Below, piece by piece: positions 8,390 through 16,757 of a stretch of DNA of 56,962 bases. Origin of the DNA: Sphingobacteriia bacterium (lineage in GTDB: Bacteria > Bacteroidota > Bacteroidia > Chitinophagales > Chitinophagaceae); contig RDZY01000023.1 in assembly GCA_004294135.1 (NCBI GenBank), positions 1 through 56,962 of the forward strand, written 5' to 3'. The position numbers and the translations under genes were made by a program. The notes beneath the pieces were generated by a model. It had not been told where the DNA came from. It saw nothing but the letters and a program-made list of their open reading frames with translations, and made no database searches. Position 1 is the first letter of the stretch. Every line of letters starts with the position of its first letter.

Positions 8390-10293
8390 TATGCGGCTAT
8401 TGAATCATTAAAGAAAATAGTTACTACCGTACCATCCTCATTGGTAAATTGCACTTGACCGTTTAACTGCCGAGCCATATTTTTCACCAAACGAACTCCT
8501 AAAGAATTTTTTTGATCAAACTCAAGCGGGAGCCCGCAACCATTATCTCGTACGGTTAATAAAAAACCTTTTTCCTTTGGTTGAATATGAACGGCAATAT
8601 TGCCATCATTTTGAGATTGAAATGCGTATTTACAACTATTGGTAATTAGTTCATTCAATATTAATCCCACTGAAATAGAAGTGTCTAGCGACAATTGAAT
8701 AGATTCAGTTGCCATAATTTCTAACCCAATATTTTTTCCATTAGGGGTATTGGCTGCTAAAATACCCACTGCCAAATCGGCTATATACTCTTTTAAATAA
8801 ATATGCACTACGTCGTTTGACTCATACAATTTATTATGTACCAGCGCCATACTTTTAATTCTTTCCTGGGCTTGTTTTAATTGAGCCATCATTACGGGAT
8901 TATTACTGTCTTTAAACTGCATATACAGTAAGCTGCTGATAATTTGTAAATTATTTTTTACGCGATGGTGAATCTCTTTGAGGAATACATCTTTTTCTTG
9001 GTTGCTTTGTTGCAGCGCTTTGCTGAGTTTGTTTTTATTCTTATAACTGGCAAATGCAAAACCAGCGGCTACTATAGCTAAAAACAAAGCTATTCCTATT
9101 ACCCATTCTGTAATTCTCTGTTGTTTATTAATGGCAGCTAAATATTCTATTTGTTTTTCCTTTTTTCCAGTTTCAAACATAATATTGGCTGTAGTTGTTT
9201 GAGCGGCTACTTCTGCTTCTTTTAGTGCTTCATTGGCATCATAGGCTTTTTGCTTGAATAAGTAAGCCTGATCATAATTACCAAAATAAGCATATACAGA
9301 CGCCCAAGTATTAAAAACCTCTACTTGTTTATTAGTCATATTACTGCTGTCGGCCCATTTTTCGGTTAGTTTTGCATAGTAAAAAGCAGAATCACCCAAC
9401 TTATTTTTTGCAAATGCCCGAGCCATTTGTGCATAAAACATTACCCGATAATGATTCACATTGTTCGCTTCGCATATTTGCTTCCCTGCCCTAGCCGCAG
9501 CAATTAGCTCAGTATTTGTTCCTACTTGTTCTAATGCACTTGCTTTTAGCAAAAGTAGATTACTTGACAAGTCTGGATTGAGATTAGATTTAGTAAAAGG
9601 TTCAGCCAAATTGCAATAATAAATTACGCTATCATATTTTTTTTTCTGTTGATATACATAGGCAATTGCATCATAGGTTACCAGAAAGCAAAAGTTTTTA
9701 TTCTTTTTAGCTTTAACATTAAGAAGTTCCGCTTTTTTATAATATTCTAGCGCTTTATCAAACTTGGGCAACTGTACAAAAATATTACCCAGTGCAATTA
9801 AAGCTTTTATGCTTTTTTCGTTCTCCCCCAAAGAATCATATATGGCTATACTTTTTTGAGCAAAAGGAATTGCTTTGTTAAACCGCTGGGTTTGACTATA
9901 TACATTCGCTGCATTTAAATAAGCATTAGCCATTGTATAAACATCTTTACTGCCTTCAGACAGCTCTATAGACTTGGTCATCCACTGCTCTGCCTCTTGT
10001 GCTCTTCCCAAGACAAAACAAACCTGCACCATTGAATTGGCTGCATATGCCTTATTAGCTAGATCTTTTAACTTGGGTGTAATGGTGGTTTGATTTGATT
10101 TTAAGAACCACTTTTCGCTTTCTTTGGGGTCGGTAAACAAATAATACTCTCCAAGTGCTATTTGATACTTAACCTTATTACTGTCGATCGTCGATTTTTT
10201 TAAAAGAGCTTGTAAACTATCGACAAAATGGTTTTTTTGAGCCTTTAAAGCAGGTAACAAGGCAAGCAGGGCAGCAATAAATAAAATACGCAT
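8389..10293 (-). CDS. TPR-containing membrane sensor histidine kinase (HisKA_2 type)
   Basis: The 634-residue protein starts with a signal-like segment (MRILFIAALLALLPALKA), followed by a periplasmic TPR-rich region (about 20-380; repeats such as AIPFAQKSIAIYDSLGENEKSIKALIALG). One membrane helix follows at about 395-415 (WVIGIALFLAIVAAGFAF). The kinase core has the phospho-acceptor His in EIHHRVKNNLQIISSLL and an ATPase domain with NELITNSCKYAF and DNGCGLP. This HisKA_2/TPR design is common in Bacteroidota and pairs with LytTR regulators. The signal it senses is unknown. A perfect 12-bp inverted repeat covers its promoter. Confidence 0.93.
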   Translation of the reverse strand: MRILFIAALLALLPALKAQKNHFVDSLQALLKKSTIDSNKVKYQIALGEYYLFTDPKESEKWFLKSNQTTITPKLKDLANKAYAANSMVQVCFVLGRAQEAEQWMTKSIELSEGSKDVYTMANAYLNAANVYSQTQRFNKAIPFAQKSIAIYDSLGENEKSIKALIALGNIFVQLPKFDKALEYYKKAELLNVKAKKNKNFCFLVTYDAIAYVYQQKKKYDSVIYYCNLAEPFTKSNLNPDLSSNLLLLKASALEQVGTNTELIAAARAGKQICEANNVNHYRVMFYAQMARAFAKNKLGDSAFYYAKLTEKWADSSNMTNKQVEVFNTWASVYAYFGNYDQAYLFKQKAYDANEALKEAEVAAQTTTANIMFETGKKEKQIEYLAAINKQQRITEWVIGIALFLAIVAAGFAFASYKNKNKLSKALQQSNQEKDVFLKEIHHRVKNNLQIISSLLYMQFKDSNNPVMMAQLKQAQERIKSMALVHNKLYESNDVVHIYLKEYIADLAVGILAANTPNGKNIGLEIMATESIQLSLDTSISVGLILNELITNSCKYAFQSQNDGNIAVHIQPKEKGFLLTVRDNGCGLPLEFDQKNSLGVRLVKNMARQLNGQVQFTNEDGTVVTIFFNDSIAA

Positions 10294-10318
10294 AACTTAT
10301 AAGGGAATTAAAGCAGCA

Positions 10319-10361
10319 CAAACTTAAATGAAGATCGCCAATAATTTATATCTTCATTTAA
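10319..10361 (-). promoter_or_regulatory. Sensor-kinase promoter with overlapping 12-bp perfect inverted repeat
   Basis: On the minus strand TAAGTTTG (10319-10326) fits the Bacteroidota -7 box TAnnTTTG, 26 bp before the ATG. A perfect inverted repeat, TTAAATGAAGAT (10324-10335) and ATCTTCATTTAA (10350-10361) with a 14-base spacer, overlaps this box and extends upstream. It could be an operator for a dimeric regulator or an RNA hairpin. The position over the promoter favours an operator. Confidence 0.5.
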
Positions 10362-10362
10362 C

Positions 10363-10393
10363 GACAGTGGGCAGTGGACGGTGAACCGTAGAA
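10363..10393. repeat. Degenerate GTGGACGGT-type dispersed repeat, copy a
   Basis: The segment has GACAGTGG followed by GCAGTGGACGG and GAACCGTAG. It shares GACAGTGG and GTGGACGGT with the copy translated inside the E1 gene (50877-50927), and more loosely with 33882-33910 and 36565-36628. It lies between the divergent sensor-kinase and carbonic-anhydrase-like genes. Confidence 0.45.
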
Positions 10394-10432
10394 GAATAAC
10401 TCAATAACTTAATTAACCCAATAACTGGTCTT

Positions 10433-10969
10433 ATGGCGACTATTCTCCCTGTTCTTGGCAAGCATCCCCAATTTGGCAGCGACTGCTTTATAGCCCCCAA
10501 CGCAACTATTGTAGGAGATGTGGTAATGGGCAATGAATGCAGCGTATGGTTCAATACCGTTGTTAGAGGCGATGTGAACTATATAAAAATTGGTGACAAA
10601 GTAAATATCCAAGATGGTGCTGTAATTCACTGTACTTATGAAAAAAACGGGACTGATATTGGCAATCGGGTTTCTATTGGCCACAATGCCTTGGTTCACG
10701 GCTGCACCATTCACGATGATGTATTAATTGGCATGGGATCTATTGTAATGGACAGATGCATGGTGCATTCTAATTCTATTATTGCCGCTGGAGCGGTGCT
10801 GTTAGAAGGCACTGTGGTTGAAGCTGGCAGCATTTATGCAGGTGTTCCTGCCAAAAAAGTAAAAGATATTTCACAAGATTTAATCAGCGGCGAAATTGAT
10901 CGCATTTCTAATAATTATATTAAATATGCTTCTTGGTTTAGCGATTATAACCACAACTTTATAAAATGA
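10433..10969 (+). CDS. Gamma-carbonic-anhydrase-like left-handed beta-helix protein
   Basis: The 178-residue protein shows the hexapeptide-repeat left-handed beta-helix of the gamma-CA/PaaY/YrdA family (GDVVMGNECSVWFNTVVRGD, IGDKVNIQDGAVIH). Candidate zinc-binding histidines lie in VIHCTY and SIGHNALVHGC, the usual three-His arrangement. The end IYAGVPAKKVKDI is typical of the family. The YrdA-type branch often lacks proven carbonic anhydrase activity, so the reaction is uncertain. The next gene starts inside its stop codon (ATGA overlap of 4 bp). Confidence 0.88.
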   Translation: MATILPVLGKHPQFGSDCFIAPNATIVGDVVMGNECSVWFNTVVRGDVNYIKIGDKVNIQDGAVIHCTYEKNGTDIGNRVSIGHNALVHGCTIHDDVLIGMGSIVMDRCMVHSNSIIAAGAVLLEGTVVEAGSIYAGVPAKKVKDISQDLISGEIDRISNNYIKYASWFSDYNHNFIK

Positions 10970-11184
10970 AAAAAATATTTATCCTTAGCTGCATTATACT
11001 GATTGGCTTTTCTTCCTGCAAACTACTTGGCATTGGCAAAAAAAGCAGTCCCAAAGAAGTAAAACAAGATGGTGGCTGCCCCACCGATGGTAAAAATGTG
11101 GGCGCTGAGAAATTGTTGAGCGATAATCCTAAAATAAAAAAAGCTCCCAAATATACCAAGGGCAAAACACTTAGTTATCAATAA
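10966..11184 (+). CDS. Small predicted lipoprotein
   Basis: The 72-residue product begins MKKIFILSCIILIGFSSCK, a lipoprotein signal with lipobox FSSC, followed by a short Lys-rich polar tail. The mature part has one further cysteine (GGCPTDGKNVGAEKLL) and no recognised domain. It overlaps the preceding gene by 4 bp (ATGA) and converges with rsgA by 7 bp. Its function is unknown. Confidence 0.75.
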   Translation: MKKIFILSCIILIGFSSCKLLGIGKKSSPKEVKQDGGCPTDGKNVGAEKLLSDNPKIKKAPKYTKGKTLSYQ

Positions 11185-12104
11185 TCAATATCGGTCATTG
11201 TATCTAAAATAGTAAGATAACTTACATACCTGTCTTCGGAAACAGATCCAATACCCACTTGTTGTTTCACGGCGCAGCCTGGCTCATTAATATGCATACA
11301 GTTGTTGAAATGGCAGTGCTTCATGAGCTTTAGCATCTCAGGAAAATAGTGGCTTAGCTCATTTTTTTTAATATCTACCAGTCCAAATTCACGCACACCC
11401 GGTGTATCAACAATACTGCTAGAAATATCCATATCAAACATTTCAGCAAAAGTGGTGGTATGCAAACCTTTGCCACTCCAGTCGCTCACCTCCTGTGTAC
11501 GCAGGTTGAATTCGGGAAAAAGATGATTGATAAAACTAGATTTTCCCACCCCACTATGCCCACTTAATAAAGTGGTTTTATTTTTTAGTAAATCTTTCAA
11601 CGCATCCAAGCCCTCGCCTTTTTCAATGCTGGTAGGTAAAACCGTATAACCCGCGTTCTGGTAAATGGCCGTAACATGCTCCAATTTTGCCAACTCTTTG
11701 GCTCGATACAAATCCACTTTATTAAATACAATTATAGCAGGTATATGGAAAGATTCACAGGAAATTAAAAACCGATCAATAAATCCCTGTGAGGTTTTAG
11801 GATCTTTTAAGGTCGCAAATAATAGGCTCTGGTGCAAATTAGATGCAATAATATGGTGCTGTCTTTTATTGTGCGGAGAAACCCTGGCCACATAATTTTT
11901 TCTATCGCATATTTTATGAATGATCGCACTTTCTTCTTGTACATCTTCCACCAGCATTTCTACCCGGTCGCCTACGGCAATAGGATTGGTAGAAGTGATC
12001 CCCCCAATCTTAAAAATACCCTTTGCTCGAGCATTATAAAATTGTCCGTTCTCCCCTTTGGCAATATACCAACTGCCTGTTGATTTATAAATGATGGCTT
12101 TCAC
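11178..12104 (-). CDS. rsgA: Ribosome small-subunit-dependent GTPase A
   Basis: RsgA is a circularly permuted GTPase that acts in late 30S maturation. The order is an OB fold (about 1-70), then G4 FNKVD, G1 SGHSGVGKSS, a G3-like motif VDTPGVREFG, and a C-terminal zinc finger with C-x-FNNCMHINEPGC. The 308 residues are normal. Translation most likely starts at a GTG at 12104, since the nearby ATG at 12108 is out of frame. TATCTTCG (12111-12118, minus strand) resembles the -7 box, so the leader would be very short. Confidence 0.95.
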   Translation of the reverse strand: MKAIIYKSTGSWYIAKGENGQFYNARAKGIFKIGGITSTNPIAVGDRVEMLVEDVQEESAIIHKICDRKNYVARVSPHNKRQHHIIASNLHQSLLFATLKDPKTSQGFIDRFLISCESFHIPAIIVFNKVDLYRAKELAKLEHVTAIYQNAGYTVLPTSIEKGEGLDALKDLLKNKTTLLSGHSGVGKSSFINHLFPEFNLRTQEVSDWSGKGLHTTTFAEMFDMDISSSIVDTPGVREFGLVDIKKNELSHYFPEMLKLMKHCHFNNCMHINEPGCAVKQQVGIGSVSEDRYVSYLTILDTMTDIDY

Positions 12105-12204
12105 GCATGGCGAAGATAAAGGGCTGGCGATAATTTTTGCTAAATATTAACCCAAATAATCAGGTTGATATTTGAACAGTAGGGGTAAAAGAAATTAAAA
12201 TGAA

Positions 12205-12212
12205 TACCTTTG
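12205..12212 (+). promoter_or_regulatory. Promoter -7 box before menG
   Basis: TACCTTTG matches TAnnTTTG. It sits only 4 bp before the ATG at 12217, so transcription would begin around that codon. The mRNA is either leaderless or the true start is the in-frame ATG at 12244. Confidence 0.5.
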
Positions 12213-12216
12213 GCCA

Positions 12217-12960
12217 ATGGGTAAGTTTGCACATGATGAGATTATGCCTTTTAAAGAGAGCACACTGGAGAAAAAAGACCAGGTTGCCAATATGTTCAAT
12301 GATATTGCTTTTAGATACGATTTTCTCAACCGTTTCCTAAGTGCTGGCATTGATATAGGCTGGAGAAAAAAAGCCATCGCTGAAATCAAATCCATCCAAC
12401 CAAAAAAAATATTGGATGTAGCTACTGGTACTGCCGACGTAGCCCTTCTTTCGGCTTCTATACTTAAGCCCGATCAAATTATAGGGATTGATATTTCTGA
12501 TGGCATGCTCCAACTGGGTAGAAAAAAAATTACTGCCAAAAAATTAGATCATATGATTTCACTGTACAATGGCGACAGTGAACATATCCGTTATATTGAT
12601 CATTATTTTGATGCCATCACCGTTGCTTTTGGGGTAAGAAATTTTCAACATCTTGATAAAGGACTTTCCGAAATATATCGCGTATTAAAGCCTGGAGGTA
12701 AACTGGTAGTGCTCGAATTTTCTAGACCAACCGCTTTCGGAATGAAACAACTGTACAGTCTATACATGAATATTATTACCCCCACCATTGGCAAACTCTT
12801 TGCAAAAAACAAAGACGCTTATCAATACCTGAATGATAGTGTACAGGCATTTGCGGAGGGACAATCATTTTTAAATATTTTGAATGAAGCAGGATTTACG
12901 CAAACCTATTTGAAAAAATTAAGTTTCGGAATATGTACCATCTATTGCGGAAGCAAATAG
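12217..12960 (+). CDS. menG: Demethylmenaquinone methyltransferase (MenG/UbiE)
   Basis: This enzyme carries out the last methylation in menaquinone synthesis. The class I SAM-binding motif is ILDVATGTADVAL, followed by IIGIDISDGML and the family block AVAFGVRNF-like (ITVAFGVRNFQHLDKGL) and YRVLKPGGKLVVLEFSRP. At 247 residues it has the normal length. ATG 12217 and the in-frame ATG 12244 (MPFKEST) are both plausible starts. The close promoter box favours the second or a leaderless message. porT begins inside its 3' end, an adjacency common in Bacteroidota. Confidence 0.95.
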   Translation: MGKFAHDEIMPFKESTLEKKDQVANMFNDIAFRYDFLNRFLSAGIDIGWRKKAIAEIKSIQPKKILDVATGTADVALLSASILKPDQIIGIDISDGMLQLGRKKITAKKLDHMISLYNGDSEHIRYIDHYFDAITVAFGVRNFQHLDKGLSEIYRVLKPGGKLVVLEFSRPTAFGMKQLYSLYMNIITPTIGKLFAKNKDAYQYLNDSVQAFAEGQSFLNILNEAGFTQTYLKKLSFGICTIYCGSK

Positions 12961-13655
12961 TCCTGCTCCTACTATCCTTCACGGGAATAGTACACTACAG
13001 TTATGCCCAGTCCCCACTCTACCGATTGCATCGGGAAGACCAGACTTATTATTTTGGAATTACACTGGGTTATAATTCGTCGTACTTACAAAGCTCTAAA
13101 TCGAATAATTTTTTACTGAACGATAGTATTTTATTAGCCGAACCGGGATCTAGTGGTGGCATTAGTATGGGACTGGTGGCGACTGCCCGCCTCAGTGATC
13201 ATTTTCAAGTAAGAGCCAACCCTCAATTGATTATTGGCGGCGCAAAAACCATTGCTTTCACACTAGGCTCTACCCGCTTGGGTGAAGCAAGTAATCAGCT
13301 TCAATCATTGCCCTCTACTTTGGTAAGCTTTCCTTTTCAACTCAAATTCAACTCAGATAGAATTGGTAATTTCAGAACCTATCTTTTGGGTGGTGTAAAG
13401 TTTGATCTTGACCTGTCCAGCAATTCTTCGGCCCGGAATGCAGAAGACCTTATTAAATTAAGAAGAGGTGATTTTGGCATTGAAGCTGGACTAGGATTTA
13501 ATTTTTACTTACCCTTTGTTACCGTTTCTCCTGAAATAAAAATTAGTTATGGCATTCGCAATCTTCACCAAGTAGATGATGCCTTAAAATATTCTAATAT
13601 ACTCGATAAAATACAATCGCGCATGATTGTATTCTCCATACATTTAGAGGATTAA
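12933..13655 (+). CDS. porT: PorT/SprT-like outer membrane protein of the type IX secretion system
   Basis: The 240-residue beta-barrel protein has an N-terminal signal peptide ending HYSYAQ. The body alternates short amphipathic strands (YYFGITLGYNSSYL, RTYLLGGVKFDLDL, GIEAGLGFNFYLPF) with a C-terminal RMIVFSIHLED strand. The fold, the length and the position overlapping menG by 28 bp match porT/sprT, an essential T9SS component in Bacteroidota. This supports export of the large surface protein at the window start by T9SS. Confidence 0.82.
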   Translation: MYHLLRKQIVLLLLSFTGIVHYSYAQSPLYRLHREDQTYYFGITLGYNSSYLQSSKSNNFLLNDSILLAEPGSSGGISMGLVATARLSDHFQVRANPQLIIGGAKTIAFTLGSTRLGEASNQLQSLPSTLVSFPFQLKFNSDRIGNFRTYLLGGVKFDLDLSSNSSARNAEDLIKLRRGDFGIEAGLGFNFYLPFVTVSPEIKISYGIRNLHQVDDALKYSNILDKIQSRMIVFSIHLED

Positions 13656-13665
13656 AGTCCATTCT

Positions 13666-15360
13666 CTAAAATGGAAACTCTCGCCTTGCCATATTCCATC
13701 GTATACCCCCAGAAAAAATAGTTGCGTCGGGACTCATACCACCCAGCGCTGTTTTAAAACTCCTTCTATTCAGCGTGAGATCAATAAATAAATTCTCTGC
13801 AATTTCATAAGAAGCCTGAAGGGTTAGCATAAGTGAAGTAGCCAAGTTACCACTGCCCACTTCTAAAGCAGTACCTCGAAATCTGGTTTGATAAGACCGA
13901 AGTGGATTGGCTCCAAAATTCAATCCCAAAGAATCCAACCCCTGCTGGTAATAAATAGCTCGGGCATTGAGGTACAATCGCTTCAATGGCTGCGCCTTTA
14001 TAATGGCTATATATTCTTGAAAATTAGCACCCAACGGATGCGCAAATGCTTGGTTATAATGCGTCCAGTTACTCGAACTATCTAAATGCGAGTAAGTAAA
14101 AGGACGAACCCGATTCAATTCCAACTGCAGGTCTACATTTTTTACTCCAAGTATATCTATATATTTTAGTCCCAACTGATACCCATATTTATTGTTCCAA
14201 CTTTTAGGATCTTCTTTTAAGGTTTTGGTAAAAAATTCGTCGAAATTAACTTGACCATATAACTGTATTTTTTTTGCAATATTGGCTTTAAAATCTATCC
14301 CCAACATGGTATTATCGGGGCTTCCAATTTGTTGTTGACCAGGCATTAAAAATATAACTGGATTGAGGTACATAAAATCAAATCGATCTCCCCTGCCAAA
14401 CATCACCGCATCAAATATGCCAACGTTTAACCACTTGGTAGCATTGATGCTTAAGTGATTCATTCTAAAATATTTTCGAGGCAATAGTCTACCACCATTG
14501 GCAATAAATGCATTCGGCTGAATCAACTCCATGAACAGATTTTCGTAATTCAATTTCCAAATCCGAGTATTGATTTTCATAAACAAGCCATTGTTGCTAA
14601 AATCGCTCATAAATAAACTTCTAAATCCATTCCCAATAAAATTTCTATCATATCCAAATTGCATGTCAATAAACTTGGTTACTTTCCAATTTACTGACCC
14701 CCGCACTTCTGTATAATCATACCCATCTATTACCCCCAATGGCTTATAAAATCCCGCACCGGGTATGGCTTTTATATTTTGAACATACTGTTGCACATAA
14801 CGCGGATCACGCTCTTGATTATCGGTAAAATAAACATCAAACCCTATTTTATCCGCTATTCTTCCGCGGATATAAACGCCACGCGTATTTTGAAAAACAG
14901 GTCTCCCATATCCATTTTCTCTGCCATATTGTAGATTCAACAAAGGACTGGCCTGTATGTAAAAATCAGGGGTCTTGGCTTCAAAAAAATTACCTTTTGA
15001 TTTAAAAAAATGACTAAATATATTTTGTGGTTTATTCAAATCTTCCCTGCGCGTCCACTCCGCATTATTGGTTAAAAAACGCTCTATATTGTATTCATCT
15101 ACCTTACTCAACTGATCTGCCATTTCCTCATTGGTATATCTGAGGCTATCAATCCGCTCAATATAACGGGTATAATTTTTTCTGTTGAAAGGTTTTATGG
15201 TAGAAAAATACAGATCTGGATCTTTCACCTTAATTTCTAGTCGCTCTATCAACGTATAATCTTTCATGCCAATGGGAATATAAGTGGACTGCCCCATTAG
15301 CAATACTGGAAATAGAAAAAACACCAACGTGTAAACAGATTTAATAAATTGCATCATCAT
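13666..15360 (-). CDS. Outer membrane beta-barrel, Wzi/RemB-like
   Basis: The 564-residue protein has a signal peptide (FFLFPVLLMGQS) and then a long run of beta-hairpins (GFDVYFTDNQERDPRYVQQY, MQFGYDRNFIGNGFRSLFMS, GRGDRFDFMYLNPVIFLM). It ends with a barrel-type strand, GGIRWNMARREFPF. The pattern fits Wzi-like capsule assembly barrels and RemB of Flavobacterium gliding. It is convergent with porT (10-bp gap) and divergent from pyrC (28 bp). The start could be any of the first three Met codons. Its role in capsule or surface attachment is inferred from the family. Confidence 0.7.
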   Translation of the reverse strand: MMMQFIKSVYTLVFFLFPVLLMGQSTYIPIGMKDYTLIERLEIKVKDPDLYFSTIKPFNRKNYTRYIERIDSLRYTNEEMADQLSKVDEYNIERFLTNNAEWTRREDLNKPQNIFSHFFKSKGNFFEAKTPDFYIQASPLLNLQYGRENGYGRPVFQNTRGVYIRGRIADKIGFDVYFTDNQERDPRYVQQYVQNIKAIPGAGFYKPLGVIDGYDYTEVRGSVNWKVTKFIDMQFGYDRNFIGNGFRSLFMSDFSNNGLFMKINTRIWKLNYENLFMELIQPNAFIANGGRLLPRKYFRMNHLSINATKWLNVGIFDAVMFGRGDRFDFMYLNPVIFLMPGQQQIGSPDNTMLGIDFKANIAKKIQLYGQVNFDEFFTKTLKEDPKSWNNKYGYQLGLKYIDILGVKNVDLQLELNRVRPFTYSHLDSSSNWTHYNQAFAHPLGANFQEYIAIIKAQPLKRLYLNARAIYYQQGLDSLGLNFGANPLRSYQTRFRGTALEVGSGNLATSLMLTLQASYEIAENLFIDLTLNRRSFKTALGGMSPDATIFSGGIRWNMARREFPF

Positions 15361-15388
15361 AGAATTAAAGACTCAAACAAACAAGTAT

Positions 15389-16732
15389 ATGCAGCATACC
15401 ATAATTAAAGATACGTGCATCATTAACGAGGGACAAGAAATTTATGGTGATTTACTCATCAATAAGGATCGAATAGAAAAAATTGGGGGTAGTATTGATA
15501 TAAAGGGCAAAGCACTAGAGATAGATGGCAGGGGGCAATACCTTATTCCCGGTGTAATTGACGATCAGGTGCATTTTAGAGAGCCAGGACTCACCCACAA
15601 AGCCAATATTTATTCGGAAGCCAAAGCAGCCATTGCCGGCGGCACTACCAGTTTTATGGAAATGCCCAATACAAATCCGCCTGCTACTTCGCTTGATTTA
15701 TTGGAACAGAAATATGCCATTGCCCAAAAAAGTTCTCTGGCTAATTATTCCTTTTTTATGGGTACTTCCAATAACAATTTGGAAGAAATTCTAAAAGCCA
15801 ACAAACAAAAGAATGATATCTGCGGCGTAAAAATATTTATGGGTTCCAGTACTGGTAATTTATTGGTGGACAATCCACTGAGCTTAGAAAAAATATTCGG
15901 TAGCAGTGAAATGTTGATTGCTACACACTGCGAAGACGAAGCCATATTCAGCGCTAGGTTTCAAGAATTGAAAAAAAGCAAGGGCATATTAACGCCTTCC
16001 GACCACCCCATTATTCGCAATGAAGAAGTATGTTTCGAATCTTCTTTCAAAGCCATTCAACTGGCCAAACGCAATGGCAGCAGGTTGCATATTCTGCATA
16101 TTAGTACCGAAAAGGAATTGCAGTTGTTCACCAATATGATTCCATTGAAAGACAAACGCATTACCGCAGAAGTATGTGTACACCACCTTCATTTTACCGC
16201 AGATGATTATGAAAAACTGGGCAACCGCATCAAATGCAATCCCGCCATCAAAGCCCCGCATCATAAAGAAGCACTTTGGAAAGCTTTGCTAGATGATAGA
16301 TTAGATATTATTGCTACAGACCACGCCCCACATACTTGGGAAGAAAAGCAGGAAGATTATGAGCACGCACACGCTGGCCTCCCCTTGGTACAACACGCGC
16401 TATCACTGATGCTTTACTATGTGCAGGAGGGAAGAATTAGCATGACCAAAATGGTTGAGAAAATGAGCCACGCCGTAGCCGATTGCTTTCAAATAGAAAA
16501 TAGGGGTTATATACGCGAAGGTTATTTTGCCGATCTTGTATTGGTAAATACGCACCAGCCCCTTACCATCAGCAAAGAAAATATATTGTACAAATGCGGC
16601 TGGAGCCCACTGGAAGGGTTCACTGTTCCTGCTACCATCAACTATACTTTTGTAAATGGACATCCAGTTTATGGAAAAGGGGTATTCGATGAATCTCAGT
16701 GGGGAGCAAGAATTCGTTTCAATAGAGATTAA
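15389..16732 (+). CDS. pyrC: Dihydroorotase
   Basis: Dihydroorotase closes carbamoyl-aspartate to dihydroorotate in pyrimidine synthesis. The 447-residue amidohydrolase has GVIDDQVHFREPGLTH near residue 58, the loop GGTTSFMEMPNTNPP, metal-site segments GVKIFMGSSTG, ATHCEDE and LHILHIST, and DHAPHTWEEK near the end. The usual first His of HxH is Gln here (DQVHFR), a variant I recall as common in Bacteroidota enzymes. The MutS-like gene follows on the same strand. Confidence 0.93.
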   Translation: MQHTIIKDTCIINEGQEIYGDLLINKDRIEKIGGSIDIKGKALEIDGRGQYLIPGVIDDQVHFREPGLTHKANIYSEAKAAIAGGTTSFMEMPNTNPPATSLDLLEQKYAIAQKSSLANYSFFMGTSNNNLEEILKANKQKNDICGVKIFMGSSTGNLLVDNPLSLEKIFGSSEMLIATHCEDEAIFSARFQELKKSKGILTPSDHPIIRNEEVCFESSFKAIQLAKRNGSRLHILHISTEKELQLFTNMIPLKDKRITAEVCVHHLHFTADDYEKLGNRIKCNPAIKAPHHKEALWKALLDDRLDIIATDHAPHTWEEKQEDYEHAHAGLPLVQHALSLMLYYVQEGRISMTKMVEKMSHAVADCFQIENRGYIREGYFADLVLVNTHQPLTISKENILYKCGWSPLEGFTVPATINYTFVNGHPVYGKGVFDESQWGARIRFNRD

Positions 16733-16757
16733 TGATCAGCCCCAACCAATAACGCTT

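Noticed and set aside
12217..13655. menG-porT overlap as a novel coupling of quinone synthesis and secretion
   Set aside because: The adjacency is widespread in Bacteroidota and not new.
15558..15600. Gln in place of the first metal-binding His of dihydroorotase
   Set aside because: I recall the DDQVHFREPG form as usual in Bacteroidota dihydroorotases, so it is a lineage variant rather than a defect.
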